Shown here: in pieces, positions 27,406 through 36,828 of the stretch
Numbering within the stretch: position 1 is the first letter of the stretch
Layout: every line of letters starts with the position of its first letter
Assembly (NCBI RefSeq): GCF_024211275.1
Contig: NZ_JAMLDX010000015.1
Coordinates: 1-64,000 of the forward strand
Origin: Sphingomonas tagetis
GTDB taxonomy: Bacteria > Pseudomonadota > Alphaproteobacteria > Sphingomonadales > Sphingomonadaceae
DNA: 64,000 bases
Reading direction: 5' to 3'
Translations under genes and position numbers: made by a program
The notes under the pieces: generated by a model
The model's database searches: none
The model's input: only the letters and a program-made list of their open reading frames with translations
Told to the model about the DNA's origin: nothing

Positions 27406-28293
27406 CTACTGCGCCACCCAGCTTGACGCGCCGACGATGGCGTCGAAAAAGGACCGCACGATCTTCCCCGGACGATCATCGCCCAGACCGATGCCCAGCA
27501 CCGGCGAGACGTGATTGTGCCCTTCGAGCCATGCCAGCTGCGGCGGCCGCCCATCGACCGCGTTCAATTCCATCGCGAGGCGCAACGTCTGATGCGCAAC
27601 CTCGGCCGGATCGAGTTCCGCCAGCGTCAGGAGCAGTTCGACATGGCCGGGCGCAATGTGGTTCAAGGGCGAGCGATCGGTCCAAACGCCAGGGTCTTCA
27701 CCGAAATAGGCGGCAGGCGTTCCAACGACGTCCGCCGTCATCTCGTAAAAGCCACTGAGCAACGCTGCCGCGCGTAGTCCGGCAGGCGCCCCGAAGCGCT
27801 GATCGAAGATCGCGCCGGCCGCATGCGCAGCACCGGCCGACTGGGCCAGCAGCACGATGCGCTGGGGGTCGCCGCCATACTCGCTGCCATGCGTCGCAAG
27901 CCAGGCCAGCGCAGTAGCCACGTCCTCGCTCCCGCTCGGCCATGGCGCCTCTGGCGCCAGCCGATAGTTCATGCAGACGGCAGCATAGCCGTGATGCGCG
28001 AAATATCGGCCGACATTGCCATAAAAGACGCCGTCGCCGTCCTTGTCGCCCGCTACGAAGCCGCCGCCGTGCACGAACAGCAGCAGCGGCGCGTCTGCTC
28101 GCGACGTTCGAAAGAAATCCAGCACATGACGTGCCGCTGGACCGTACCGCAGGTCGCGAATGGGCTGAATCCCTGCCCAAGGCGCTTGCTTGGCGCCAAT
28201 CGCGAAGAGTTCGCGCGTCTGGGCCAGGACGGCCGGGTCGAAACGGGCGCCCATCGCCCGCAGACGCTCCGAAAACAGATTGGCTTGCGTCAC
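27406..28293 (-). CDS. Alpha/beta hydrolase
   Basis: A 295-residue hydrolase related to the HSL/kynurenine-formamidase-like esterases. The oxyanion HGGG is at residues 75-78. The nucleophile is Ser152 in AQSAG, with Ala in place of the first Gly of GxSxG. The catalytic His is in WLEGHNHVSPV near the C-terminus. No export signal is seen. It should hydrolyse an ester, amide or lactone made in the aromatic pathway. It follows the DUF1330 gene on the minus strand, both divergent from the NmrA-like gene across palindrome C. Confidence 0.88.
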   Translation of the reverse strand: MTQANLFSERLRAMGARFDPAVLAQTRELFAIGAKQAPWAGIQPIRDLRYGPAARHVLDFFRTSRADAPLLLFVHGGGFVAGDKDGDGVFYGNVGRYFAHHGYAAVCMNYRLAPEAPWPSGSEDVATALAWLATHGSEYGGDPQRIVLLAQSAGAAHAAGAIFDQRFGAPAGLRAAALLSGFYEMTADVVGTPAAYFGEDPGVWTDRSPLNHIAPGHVELLLTLAELDPAEVAHQTLRLAMELNAVDGRPPQLAWLEGHNHVSPVLGIGLGDDRPGKIVRSFFDAIVGASSWVAQ

Positions 28294-28348
28294 GTCAATC
28301 CTCGCGCGTTATTGACCTTCGCCCGCAGCGTGCCCATGCATGCGCCGA

Positions 28349-28654
28349 TCATGCCGAGAGAACGGCGATCCGCACGTCCATCGCCCGATCACGCAGGGTG
28401 CGCAGCGGGCGATAGGTTTCGCTGTCCTGCCATTCGCGAAACGCGGCGCGCGATGGCCATCGTTGCACGACTAAGGTCGCAAAGGACGGATCGCCGAACA
28501 CCGTCTCGGCATCGCGACCGATCACCTCGCCGCCGAACTGCGACATATGCTTGCGCACCCCAAGCTGGTACGCGCGCATCGCTTCGGCGTCGTGGATTTC
28601 CCGAATCTCGACCACCACGATCGCCGGCCTCGCGGATACGTCATCGTCAGCCAC
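28349..28654 (-). CDS. DUF1330/dimeric alpha-beta-barrel protein
   Basis: A 101-residue protein with the ferredoxin-like dimeric alpha-beta barrel pattern: AIVVVEIREIHDAEAMRAYQLGVRKHMSQFGGEVIGRDA, then LVVQRWPSRAAFREWQDSETYRPL. This matches the DUF1330 and antibiotic-biosynthesis-monooxygenase-like group. Such small proteins occur in aromatic catabolic clusters, where some act on quinones or peroxides; the role is unproven. It is the first gene of the short minus-strand unit with the hydrolase at 27406, and the regulon palindrome C lies 21 bases upstream. Confidence 0.8.
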   Translation of the reverse strand: MADDDVSARPAIVVVEIREIHDAEAMRAYQLGVRKHMSQFGGEVIGRDAETVFGDPSFATLVVQRWPSRAAFREWQDSETYRPLRTLRDRAMDVRIAVLSA

Positions 28655-28674
28655 ATCGCCTCCTGCTCAATTAT

Positions 28675-28690
28675 TTCTTCCACGGAAGGA
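28675..28690. promoter_or_regulatory. Regulon palindrome C
   Basis: TTCTTCCACGGAAGGA keeps the CTTCC-NN-GGAAG core. It is located between the divergent DUF1330 gene (start 28654) and the NmrA-like gene (start 28738), so it can control both. Confidence 0.65.
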
Positions 28691-28737
28691 AATGGGCGAC
28701 TATGCTTCGTTAGTCAATCAATTTGGAGGGATGCCTT

Positions 28738-29595
28738 GTGACGGTTCTGGTGATCGGCGGCACCGGTAAGGTGGGCACGCTTTTGGTAACGACGCTTGCC
28801 GCAAACGGCGCGAAGGTGCGCGTCCTGGTCCGCAGTGAAGACCGCGTGGCACTGCTACCGACAGGCGTCGATCCAGCCGTCGTTTCCATCGTCGACGATC
28901 CGGACGGCGCGCAGGCCGCCTTCGACGGGATCGACCAGGTCTTCATGTTGAACCGCCCCGTCGCGACGGAGGTCGTCGAAGGTGTGCTGGCGGTATTGCT
29001 GGCGCGGCGTGCCGGGGTGCGTCGGTTCGTATATCAATCGGTCTTCCACGCCGAAGCGCATGCGCATCTGCCGCATGTCGCCTCCAAGGTCGCGATCGGA
29101 ACCGCCGTGCGAAATTCCGGCATGGCCTGGACGCTGTTGTCGCCGAATCACTTCTTCCAGAACGATTGGATGACCCGCGAGGCGCTCTCGGACGGTCGCT
29201 ACGTGGTCCCGATCGGGGGCGTCGGTTGTTCCGGAATCGACGCGCAGGACATCGCCGCGGCAGCCGCCCGAGTCCTTTCCAGCGACGGCCATGACGGCAT
29301 GGATTATCCGATCGTCGGCCGGCAGGTATTGAACGGTGCCGCATGCGCAGCCGCTTGGAGCGAGGTACTTCGGCGACCGGTCACCTACGATACCGATCCG
29401 GCGCGCTGGCGAGCGAGCTCGCCCATGCCGGCCTGGCTGGGGCTGGACCTGATGACGATGTACGAGACGTTCGGGCGCGACGGATACATCGCTTCGGAAC
29501 GTGAGATGGACAGCACGGTCCGACTGCTGGGCCGTCAACCCGTCGATTATGCCGACTATGTGACACGCACCGCCGCACAATGGGGTCTGAGCTGA
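28738..29595 (+). CDS. NmrA-like NAD(P)-binding protein
   Basis: A 285-residue atypical SDR. The Rossmann motif VIGGTGKVG lies at the very N-terminus, followed by VRVLVRSEDR, suggesting NADP. The middle motif RRFVYQSVFHAEAHAHLPHVASKVAIG replaces the classic YxxxK. Members include quinone oxidoreductases, isoflavone-reductase-like enzymes and redox sensors, so function is open. The GTG at 28738 is used because GGAGGG lies seven bases before it; TTG 28723 overlaps that ribosome-binding site. It is divergent from the DUF1330/hydrolase unit and ends in a strong hairpin at 29603. Confidence 0.85.
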   Translation: MTVLVIGGTGKVGTLLVTTLAANGAKVRVLVRSEDRVALLPTGVDPAVVSIVDDPDGAQAAFDGIDQVFMLNRPVATEVVEGVLAVLLARRAGVRRFVYQSVFHAEAHAHLPHVASKVAIGTAVRNSGMAWTLLSPNHFFQNDWMTREALSDGRYVVPIGGVGCSGIDAQDIAAAAARVLSSDGHDGMDYPIVGRQVLNGAACAAAWSEVLRRPVTYDTDPARWRASSPMPAWLGLDLMTMYETFGRDGYIASEREMDSTVRLLGRQPVDYADYVTRTAAQWGLS

Positions 29596-29602
29596 ACGCA
29601 AA

Positions 29603-29634
29603 GCGCGTCGGAGCGGCCGGACCGCCCGACGCGC
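29603..29634. terminator. Hairpin between convergent genes
   Basis: GCGCGTCGG (29603-29611) pairs with CCGACGCGC (29626-29634), and an inner GCGG/CCGC pair extends the stem. It lies between the convergent NmrA-like gene and the Rieske pseudogene. There is no T-run, so termination is likely but not certain. Confidence 0.5.
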
Positions 29635-29655
29635 CCGACCGATAATGGCAACTGA

Positions 29656-30973
29656 CTACTCCGCAGCCTGCTGAACGGCGGGAGCCTGACCGAAATCGGG
29701 AAGCAGTTGTCGCCAGTCCTCGCCGGCGTCCAGGTCCACTTCGGTGACGAAGATCGCGGCCGATCCGCCAGGAACGGAACCGTCAAGCCCGACGGGCGGC
29801 TTGCCTTCGGCGACTCGTGTCGCACAGTCGCGAAGTACCTTGCGCATCCCGGCGATTCCGATGTCGGCCGACACAAGATGTTCTTTGGTACGGTCGCAGA
29901 TCGGGGTCATTGACGTGGTGATCGCGATATCCTCGGGCAGGAACAGCGGCAGCCCAGTCCAGCTTTCGCCCGATTCCATCTTGTCGCGATCCTGGTGGAA
30001 GTGATTTTCCAGTCGCGCGCGGTCTGACCGATGTTGCGTTTCGCGGGTGCAGCTTATGCGTTCCAGCGTTTTCCGGATCGACCCCCTGAAAGGACCGGAT
30101 CGCGGCCCTCTTCGGCTCGAGGCCGATATCTTCCTCAAGATTCCAGTTACCAAGAAAGAATAATGTCTTGTGATCGTCGATCGGCAGGACCTGTGCCCAC
30201 GAATCGCGTGACGGAGCACCACCGGTCACTGCGACGGTCGAAGGCGCCATATAGGCTGGCACCCGCCAGCGGTTGCGGCCCGGCTTCAGCTCTCGCGACG
30301 CGGCCGCGAACAGGCCGAACCATGACGGCTCGACATAGATTTCGGGCGCGAGCATGCTGATGACGTTGTCGAGGTCCTGACTGCCGAAATCAGTCGTGTC
30401 GCGATGGAAGGCCGACGCATGCAGAATACCAAGGTGCGAGCTATCGCCCCCCCCTTCTGTCGCCTGAAGATAATTGCAGTGGACGATGAAAGGCGTGACA
30501 ACGCGATGCCGCTCCGGTGCGGTCAGCTACATGAAGTCGGCTCGGGCGGCATGTGTGCAGGATCGCCGAAAAAGCCCCACACGACGCCACCGACCTCGCG
30601 CACCGGAAGGACGGCTGGCGGTAATTGGCCATGATCTTTTCGGCCGACCGGATGTTCGGCATGTCGACCAACGTACCGTCCGTGTCGAACTTCCAGCCAT
30701 GATACAGGAAGCGGACTCCGTCGCCTTCCAAACGACCGAGGCAGAGCGACGCGCCACGACGACAACATTGTTCATCCAGCAACCCCAACTTGCCGGCCGA
30801 GTCGCGAAATAGACATAGTTTTCGCCGAGTGCGCGAACGCGCAACGGCGTCCGACCCACCGAGGCGATCTCCTCGCACGATGCAATCGGTTGCCAATAAC
30901 GCCGAAAGACTTCGCCCATCGGCGTACCTTTCCCGACACGGCAGAGGAACTCGTTTTCCTCTTTTTTCATCAT
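29656..30973 (-). pseudogene. Rieske oxygenase pseudogene
   Basis: Reads from MMKKEENEFLCRVGKGTPMGEVFRRYW (start 30973) through at least four frame changes (near 30820, 30540, 30300 and 30050) to the stop at 29656. Even where the frame is restored, the iron-sulfur site is lost: the expected CxH reads CCRRG (His to Arg) and the expected CxxH reads FLYHGWKF (Cys to Phe). The paralogue just upstream (31005-32309) keeps all four ligands. It lies in the same operon as that paralogue, so it is probably a dead duplicate or former isoenzyme. Confidence 0.87.
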
Positions 30974-31004
30974 CTCACTCCACCTGACGCATCTCGAGCG
31001 TCCG

Positions 31005-32309
31005 TCAGGATGCGCTCGCCAGCGCGGGTTCCGAACCCATCAATTTCTTGAGGTTGCTCGGATCAATATTGGGCAGCGCGCTGCTTTCGCCGAGCATGCC
31101 GGGCAGGTCTTGCCACCGCATGTCGGGACCGATCACGCCCTGCGCCTGGCCCAGCACCATTTCTGGCCCAAGCCCCCGTGCAGGCTGGCCGGCCATCACG
31201 CCTTCGCAGTTGGCGATCATCGCGCGTCGCATGCGCACGATCCCGATGTCAGAGGGCACCAGCGATTCATATTCCCGGGCATCCAGCCGCAACATCGACG
31301 CGGTAACGGCGGCATCCTCGCCGATCACCGGGTACAGCCCGCTGAACGTCTCGCGCCGGCGCATTGCCTCACGGTCCTGCAGGAAGTTGTTCTCACGCAT
31401 TGCCGTCCCCGGCTTGCCATGATGTTCCCGCCCGAGGCCGAACGTCTTCGCGCCATATTCGTCCAGACCGAAAAAGGCATCGCGCTGCGCCTTGTCGACC
31501 GGAGCCTCCATGCTCCAGAAAATGTGATAGAAGATCGTCCGGCTATTATCGATCGGCACCGCATAAAGTAGACCACCTCCGCCCGGAACCGCGCACACTG
31601 ACGGGAACTGGAAGTTGGTAACACGCGCGACCTCGTGCATCTTGCCGTCCGCGCCACGGACGTCGCGGATCGCCGCATAGCGGCAGCCATATTCGGTTTC
31701 CTCGGCCTCGAACCGCGGCGCAAGATCCCGGCCGACTGCGGCGCTGCCGAATGCCTGATGAAGGATGGCGAGGTGCGAAGAGTCGAGTCCGCTTTCGATC
31801 ACCTGGATGAAATTGGCCTCGAACATCGGCGCGCCGATATACACATGGCTTTCGGGCACGTCGAAGAACGACCAGTGAAGGAATGGCGGCTCATGTTCGG
31901 CCGGGCCGAGATAGACCCAAATCATGCCGCCCGCTTCGCGAACGGGGAAGGCCGGCTGGCGATATTTGTCGGTGAACCGTTCGGGATTGCGGCAGTTCAA
32001 CATCTCAAGCACCGTGCCGTCCGGCGCAAATTTCCAGCCATGATAAATGCAGCGGATGCCGCCGTCTTCGACACGACCTAACAGGAGCGAGGCACCGCGA
32101 TGGCAGCATTGCTCGCGCATGACCGCAACTTGCCCCACGGTATTGCGGAACATGACATAGTCCTGGCCAAGCAAGGTGATCGGCTTGGGATCGGAATCGG
32201 GTTCGGGAAGGTCCGAGCTCAGGCCACAAGGCAGCCAATAGCGCTTGACCGTGTCGTGCATCGGTGCGCCCGGCTCGATATCGCACAACAGCTTCGCTTT
32301 ATCAATCAT
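31005..32309 (-). CDS. Rieske aromatic-ring oxygenase, alpha subunit
   Basis: A 434-residue terminal oxygenase of the phthalate-dioxygenase/O-demethylase group. Rieske ligands are Cys68, His70 (CCHRG) and Cys87, His90 (CIYHGWKF). The non-haem iron site is in ESGLDSSHLAILHQ. It shares the layout YWLPCGLSSDLPEPD with the oxygenase at 25988 but is clearly a separate paralogue, so the two likely act on different substrates or positions. It is first in its operon, ahead of the Rieske pseudogene. A perfect regulon palindrome lies 88 bases upstream of the start, and electrons probably come from the reductase at 36829. Confidence 0.93.
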   Translation of the reverse strand: MIDKAKLLCDIEPGAPMHDTVKRYWLPCGLSSDLPEPDSDPKPITLLGQDYVMFRNTVGQVAVMREQCCHRGASLLLGRVEDGGIRCIYHGWKFAPDGTVLEMLNCRNPERFTDKYRQPAFPVREAGGMIWVYLGPAEHEPPFLHWSFFDVPESHVYIGAPMFEANFIQVIESGLDSSHLAILHQAFGSAAVGRDLAPRFEAEETEYGCRYAAIRDVRGADGKMHEVARVTNFQFPSVCAVPGGGGLLYAVPIDNSRTIFYHIFWSMEAPVDKAQRDAFFGLDEYGAKTFGLGREHHGKPGTAMRENNFLQDREAMRRRETFSGLYPVIGEDAAVTASMLRLDAREYESLVPSDIGIVRMRRAMIANCEGVMAGQPARGLGPEMVLGQAQGVIGPDMRWQDLPGMLGESSALPNIDPSNLKKLMGSEPALASAS

Positions 32310-32396
32310 CTCAGACCCTCACTCTATTGCCTCGGGCGCAAACGACGCGACGCAAGGTTGGCGCAGCCGCCCATCGTCGGCGATCATAACATGTTT

Positions 32397-32412
32397 ATCT
32401 TCCTAGGAAGAT
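32397..32412. promoter_or_regulatory. Regulon palindrome D
   Basis: ATCTTCCTAGGAAGAT, a perfect palindrome. It lies between the Rieske gene (start 32309) and the end of the TonB receptor gene, all on the minus strand, so it controls the Rieske operon. Confidence 0.75.
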
Positions 32413-32467
32413 ATCCGGATTTGGCCGGCGATGTCAACGTCGCTGCTGACATCGCCAGCTTCTCCGT

Positions 32468-34747
32468 TCAGAAGCGGTAGGCGGCGCGCAGACCAAAGAC
32501 GCGCGGCGTACCGGGATAGTCAATCACGGTCGGGCCGGCAGCCAGGATCGTACGGCGATAATAGGTCTTCGTGGCGTTGTTGACATAGGCAGTGACGGTA
32601 AACCGGTCGATTTCCAGCGACGCGCGAAGGTCCAGCAGGCCATAGCCGGGCTCGCGCGAAAGGACGGCGGCACCGCCGAACTCCTGGCGCCCCTCGCCCG
32701 GTTCATGATACAGGGTGCTCAGCAACGCGTAATTGCCGCCGAGCGAGAACCACCGCCGATCGCCGATCGGCACACGCCACTCGCCATTCACGTTGATCGA
32801 ATGTTCGGGACTACGCACCATCCGCGTGCCTGAGAAGTTGGTCGCCGCATCGAAAATATAATCGTCGTACCTAGCATCCAGATAGCCATAGGTGAAATTG
32901 AAGGTCAACGTATCAGTGGGCTTCAGGCCAAGTTCGAAGTCGACCCCCTTGACCGTGCTGGATGCTGCGTTCGAGATAATATTGATAATAGGCACACCCG
33001 GACGCGAAATGAATCTCGATACCTGAAGATCCTGATAGTCATATTGGAAGGCCGAGATATTCAACTTCAAACGACGGCCCAGCCATTCACTGCGAAACCC
33101 GACTTCATACGCAGTAATCTTTTCCGGATTGAATAGCTGGTTGGCCTGCGCGGCGGAAATCGCCGCGTTCTGGAAACCACCGCTCTTGAAGCCGCGACTG
33201 AAGCTCGCATAGACTGAAACATCGCGCGAAATTTTGTAGTCGAGCACGAAGCGAGGGTCGAACGAGGAATAGTCGGCTGCATTGGTCACGTCGAACGGCG
33301 CGGGAATGAGCGGCACACCTGGCGAGGTGGTTTCGCCCCGCTGGCGCGCGCTCTTCTTGTCGTGAGTGTAGCGTGCACCGACGGTGAAATCCAAGGCGTC
33401 GGTGATGTGCCAGGTGAACTGGCCAAACGCCGCATAGCTCTTGACCTTGTAGTTGCCGAAAATGCCCTGAACCTGCGTCGCGCCAGTAAGCGCGAAAGCA
33501 GTGCTTCCCACGCCTACGTTGTAGAGGTCGGAGCGCGCGCTGTCGTCGTGATAATAGAAGCCCCCGATGATCCAATCGAGCGCGCCCTCAAACGACGCAG
33601 GGCCGGTCGGGTTCGACGTGATGCGGAATTCTTGCGTAAACTGCTGCGTCTGTTCCCCGGTCATATGATAGAGCGCATCGACCGACGTACCGTCCAGATC
33701 GCGGGCTTCGGCCAGCTTCTGGTCGCGATACGCGGAAATGGAAGTCAGCGTCGCGAAACCCGCATCATACTCAATCCGGCCGATATAGGTCTGAACGTCA
33801 CGATCGGATGACGGGTCGTGCGTCATATAGCCTTCGTACCGCCCGCCGGGATACGCGATCGGCACCTGCCCTGGCCGACCAAAGAATACCAGGGAGGGAT
33901 TGGCCGGCGTTGTCGCTGTGGGGCCGCTGCCACGACCGAATCCGGCAAACGCGGCTTCATTACCGTCCTTGCCATACTCTGCGGTCAGGTCGATCTTGAA
34001 TTCGGGTGTCGCTTCCCAGGTAAGGCGTAATCGCCCGCCCCAATTGTCCACGCCTTGGAAGGTCGTGCCCGTCGTCAGGTTGGTCAGATAGCCATCACGA
34101 TAGCTTCGCCACCCCGCCGCCCGAAACTTCAGCGACCCGTCGCCCGTCAAGGGCCCGCCGACCGCCGCCACGCCCTCATAACCACCATAGTTGGAAACAC
34201 CCACTTCGAAGTCGCCGGTGAAATCCGACGTCGGCGCCTTCGAAATCACGTTTACAGCGCCGCCGATCGTGTTCCGGCCATACAGGGTTCCCTGCGGACC
34301 GCGCAGAACCTCGATACGTTCGATATCACGCAAGGCATTGAACGAGCCAGCGGCACGGCCGAGATACACGTCATCGACAAACACGCCGATCGAGCTTTCC
34401 GAGCCGGGATCGAACGAGCGCGTTCCTATGCCGCGGATATACATCTGCGGGCGCGATGCGCCGGCACTGCCGAAGTAGAAACTTGGAACCTGGGGCGCGA
34501 CGCTATCCAGGCTGACAATGCCGGCGCGCTCCAGCGACTCGGAGCCTAGCGCTGAAATTGCTGCCGGAATATCCTGAATACGTTCCGCCCGCCGTTGCGC
34601 GGTGACCAGGATCTCGCCCTCCGCTATAACAGGCGATGCCGACGCCGGCTCGCTTGTCGCCTGCTGAGCATTCGCGCCAACGGGGCTGATCGCCACCATC
34701 AGCGCCATCGAAACGCCCGAACAGTACAGTCCACGGCTTACACGCAT
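32468..34747 (-). CDS. TonB-dependent outer-membrane receptor
   Basis: A 759-residue outer-membrane transporter. The signal peptide runs to SPVGANAQQ. The TonB box region is EILVTAQRRAERIQDIPAAISAL, and the plug holds YIRGIGTRSFDPGSESS and IEVLRGPQGTLYGRNTIGGAVNVIS. The barrel ends with TPRVFGLRAAYRF. The ATG at 34747 follows GGAGGGGAGC; an upstream ATG at 34777 falls inside the operator region and is not preferred. It sits under regulon palindrome E with the oxygenase genes, so it probably imports the aromatic substrate or a precursor rather than iron. Confidence 0.93.
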   Translation of the reverse strand: MRVSRGLYCSGVSMALMVAISPVGANAQQATSEPASASPVIAEGEILVTAQRRAERIQDIPAAISALGSESLERAGIVSLDSVAPQVPSFYFGSAGASRPQMYIRGIGTRSFDPGSESSIGVFVDDVYLGRAAGSFNALRDIERIEVLRGPQGTLYGRNTIGGAVNVISKAPTSDFTGDFEVGVSNYGGYEGVAAVGGPLTGDGSLKFRAAGWRSYRDGYLTNLTTGTTFQGVDNWGGRLRLTWEATPEFKIDLTAEYGKDGNEAAFAGFGRGSGPTATTPANPSLVFFGRPGQVPIAYPGGRYEGYMTHDPSSDRDVQTYIGRIEYDAGFATLTSISAYRDQKLAEARDLDGTSVDALYHMTGEQTQQFTQEFRITSNPTGPASFEGALDWIIGGFYYHDDSARSDLYNVGVGSTAFALTGATQVQGIFGNYKVKSYAAFGQFTWHITDALDFTVGARYTHDKKSARQRGETTSPGVPLIPAPFDVTNAADYSSFDPRFVLDYKISRDVSVYASFSRGFKSGGFQNAAISAAQANQLFNPEKITAYEVGFRSEWLGRRLKLNISAFQYDYQDLQVSRFISRPGVPIINIISNAASSTVKGVDFELGLKPTDTLTFNFTYGYLDARYDDYIFDAATNFSGTRMVRSPEHSINVNGEWRVPIGDRRWFSLGGNYALLSTLYHEPGEGRQEFGGAAVLSREPGYGLLDLRASLEIDRFTVTAYVNNATKTYYRRTILAAGPTVIDYPGTPRVFGLRAAYRF

Positions 34748-34768
34748 ATGCTCCCCTCCGATCTTATT

Positions 34769-34784
34769 ATCTTCCATGGAAGTT
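34769..34784. promoter_or_regulatory. Regulon palindrome E
   Basis: ATCTTCCATGGAAGTT, 15 of 16 consensus positions. It lies in the 247-bp region between the divergent TonB receptor (start 34747) and class II aldolase (start 34995); a further GGAAGAT half-site follows at about 34795. Confidence 0.7.
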
Positions 34785-34994
34785 ATTATGACGTGGAAGA
34801 TTTCATGTCAATGCGCGTCGCGGCATGGTATGGATTACCTCGCATGGTGCAAGGCGGGGCTAGGCATGCCGGTCGATCAGACGCCCCGCAATAGCCAAGC
34901 AAGGGCTTTCGCATTGGATCAACCATCAGAGATTGACCACGAAGACACTGCCGACCTTCCGAGGAAGACTCGGCGCATATGAAGGAGAGTTAAC

Positions 34995-35789
34995 ATGTCA
35001 CATTCAATGCCCCGCTTGGTTCGTCGCGGCGCAGCGGCCTCCACTCCTTCCGAGATGAGTCGGGATGAATGGCAGGCGCGGGTCGATCTGGCTGCCTGTT
35101 ACCGGCTGATCGCGCATTTCGGGCTTAACGAACTGACGTACAATCACATCTCACTTCGCATCCCTGGCGACCGCGAGGAAATTTTGATCAATTCCTTCGG
35201 CCTGATGTTCGAAGAAGTTTGCGCATCGAACCTGGTAAAGATTGACCTGTATGGCCGCATACTGAACGATCCCGTCGGCAATGGTATCAACGAAGCAGGC
35301 TATGTGATCCATGGCGCGATCCACGAGGCCCGCCCCGACATAGCCTGCGTGATTCACAATCATACGCCAGCTGGCATGGCCGTATCCGCGCAACGTCATG
35401 GCCTTTTGCCGCTCAGCCAGACCGCCATGCTGTTTCACGGACAAATCGGCTATCATGACTATGAAGGCATAGCGATCAGCATGGACGAGCGCGCTCGACT
35501 GGTCGAAAATCTGGGCAACGGCGTTGCGATGATCCTGCGCAACCACGGTCTGCTTTCGACCGGACGTTCGGTGGCGGAAGCGTTCAACGCCATGGTTTAT
35601 CTCGAGCGGGCGTGCGAAGCGCAGGTCAAGGCGCTCGCGGCAGGGTGGGACAATCTTTGCTTTCCAGCGACCGAGGCGATCGAGATGACGGCTCAGGTCT
35701 ACCGCGAGAACAGCTATGCTGCGGCCGAGCGCGATTGGCCGACACTGCGCCGGATGGTCGATCGATTGGACGAAAGCTACAAGAACTAG
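34995..35789 (+). CDS. Class II aldolase/adducin family protein
   Basis: A 264-residue zinc-dependent aldolase-fold protein. The metal-binding HNH lies in ACVIHNHTPAG and a third His in LRNHGLLSTG; the N-terminal NHISLRIPG and INSFG segments contact substrate in the family. Members cleave fuculose/rhamnulose phosphates or decarboxylate/lyse aromatic and aliphatic hydroxyacids. In aromatic clusters related proteins act as decarboxylases or C-C lyases, which fits here. The ATG at 34995 follows AAGGAGAG. It is the only plus-strand gene between the TonB receptor and the reductase operon, ending at a strong hairpin. Confidence 0.88.
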   Translation: MSHSMPRLVRRGAAASTPSEMSRDEWQARVDLAACYRLIAHFGLNELTYNHISLRIPGDREEILINSFGLMFEEVCASNLVKIDLYGRILNDPVGNGINEAGYVIHGAIHEARPDIACVIHNHTPAGMAVSAQRHGLLPLSQTAMLFHGQIGYHDYEGIAISMDERARLVENLGNGVAMILRNHGLLSTGRSVAEAFNAMVYLERACEAQVKALAAGWDNLCFPATEAIEMTAQVYRENSYAAAERDWPTLRRMVDRLDESYKN

Positions 35790-35812
35790 GCCTCACGGTA
35801 AGTGGGCCGCCG

Positions 35813-35850
35813 ATGTCCGAGCGCCGGCGAACCGCCGGTCTCTCGGACAT
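35813..35850. terminator. Bidirectional hairpin between convergent genes
   Basis: ATGTCCGAG (35813-35821) pairs with CTCGGACAT (35842-35850), with an inner CGCCGG-type arm continuing the stem. It is placed between the convergent class II aldolase and D-2-hydroxyacid dehydrogenase genes, so it can stop both transcripts. Confidence 0.6.
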
Positions 35851-35860
35851 TGGCGACCGC

Positions 35861-36787
35861 TCAAACAATCCGGTTAGATGGTGCCAACCCGTCGAAGAAC
35901 CGGTCCAGATTGTCACGCATAACGGCAGTCATACCGACCGCGTTACCCTTGGTCGCCCCAGCGATATGCGGGGTCGCTAGCAGATTAGGTATGCCTGCCC
36001 AGCGATCCGCCGGGGTCGGCTCTACTTCGAACACGTCAAGTGCGGCTGCACCCAGGCGCCCTTCACACAGGGCGTTGCGCAATGCATCCTCATCGACCAG
36101 TTGACCGCGCGCGACATTGACCAGCAGTCCGGTCGGCCCCAGCGCATCCAAGGCGGCACGCGACACCATATGACGATTGGTTTCGTCGGATCGCGCGCAC
36201 AGCGCCAGCACATCGCATTGCGCTGCAAGCTCCAGCAACGTCGCCATCCGGGGCGTCGAGATTTCCGGCTTGGCCCTGGGGCCCCACCAGTGCACGGACA
36301 TGCCCAACACGTCCGCCTTCGCCGCCAGAGCTCGCCCAATGGCACCCATGCCCACGATGCCCAGCTTCAGTTCGGGCAAGCCACGGCCCAGTCGAATCGG
36401 CCCATCGCCCCAATGACCGGCATGCACCAGGGCATTGCCCCACGCCACGTTCCTTGTGGACGCCAGGATCAGCGCCAGAGCAAACTCAGCGACGGGTTCA
36501 GCGGCGGCCTCTCCGGCATTGCACACGACGATGTTGCGTTCGCGCAACGCCGCCAGATCGATCGCGTCATAGCCCGCGGTAAAGCATGCCACCATCGCCA
36601 GATCGGTTAGGCGATCAAGCATATGCAGTGGGTGATGTCCCATGCAGACCAGCGCCTTCACGCGCTGCAGCAGCTCGTTTGGCGGCGCTTCCCACCAGCG
36701 CACGACATCGTATCGCTCCAACAGCGCTGGTGCGGCGAAATCAAGTTGCGGTGTCGTCAAGAGAACGAGCGGTCGGGACATCGGCAT
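35861..36787 (-). CDS. D-isomer-specific 2-hydroxyacid dehydrogenase
   Basis: A 308-residue NAD(P)-dependent dehydrogenase. The cofactor motif is GIVGMGAIGRALA. The catalytic triad is visible: Arg in VNVARGQLVDEDAL, Glu in DVFEVEP and His in LLATPHIAGAT. WWGPRAKPE, without the Asp usual for NAD, may favour NADPH, as in glyoxylate/hydroxypyruvate reductases. It would reduce a 2-oxo acid made by ring cleavage, or run in the reverse direction. It is downstream of the reductase gene on the same strand with a 41-base gap, so it probably shares palindrome F. Confidence 0.9.
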   Translation of the reverse strand: MPMSRPLVLLTTPQLDFAAPALLERYDVVRWWEAPPNELLQRVKALVCMGHHPLHMLDRLTDLAMVACFTAGYDAIDLAALRERNIVVCNAGEAAAEPVAEFALALILASTRNVAWGNALVHAGHWGDGPIRLGRGLPELKLGIVGMGAIGRALAAKADVLGMSVHWWGPRAKPEISTPRMATLLELAAQCDVLALCARSDETNRHMVSRAALDALGPTGLLVNVARGQLVDEDALRNALCEGRLGAAALDVFEVEPTPADRWAGIPNLLATPHIAGATKGNAVGMTAVMRDNLDRFFDGLAPSNRIV

Positions 36788-36828
36788 CTCCTGGTCGTCA
36801 TCGCACCCGCGCGCACGGCCAAAGCTTC

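Noticed and set aside
34791-34806. Second full regulon palindrome near the class II aldolase
   Set aside because: Only the GGAAGAT half is present; the left arm does not match.
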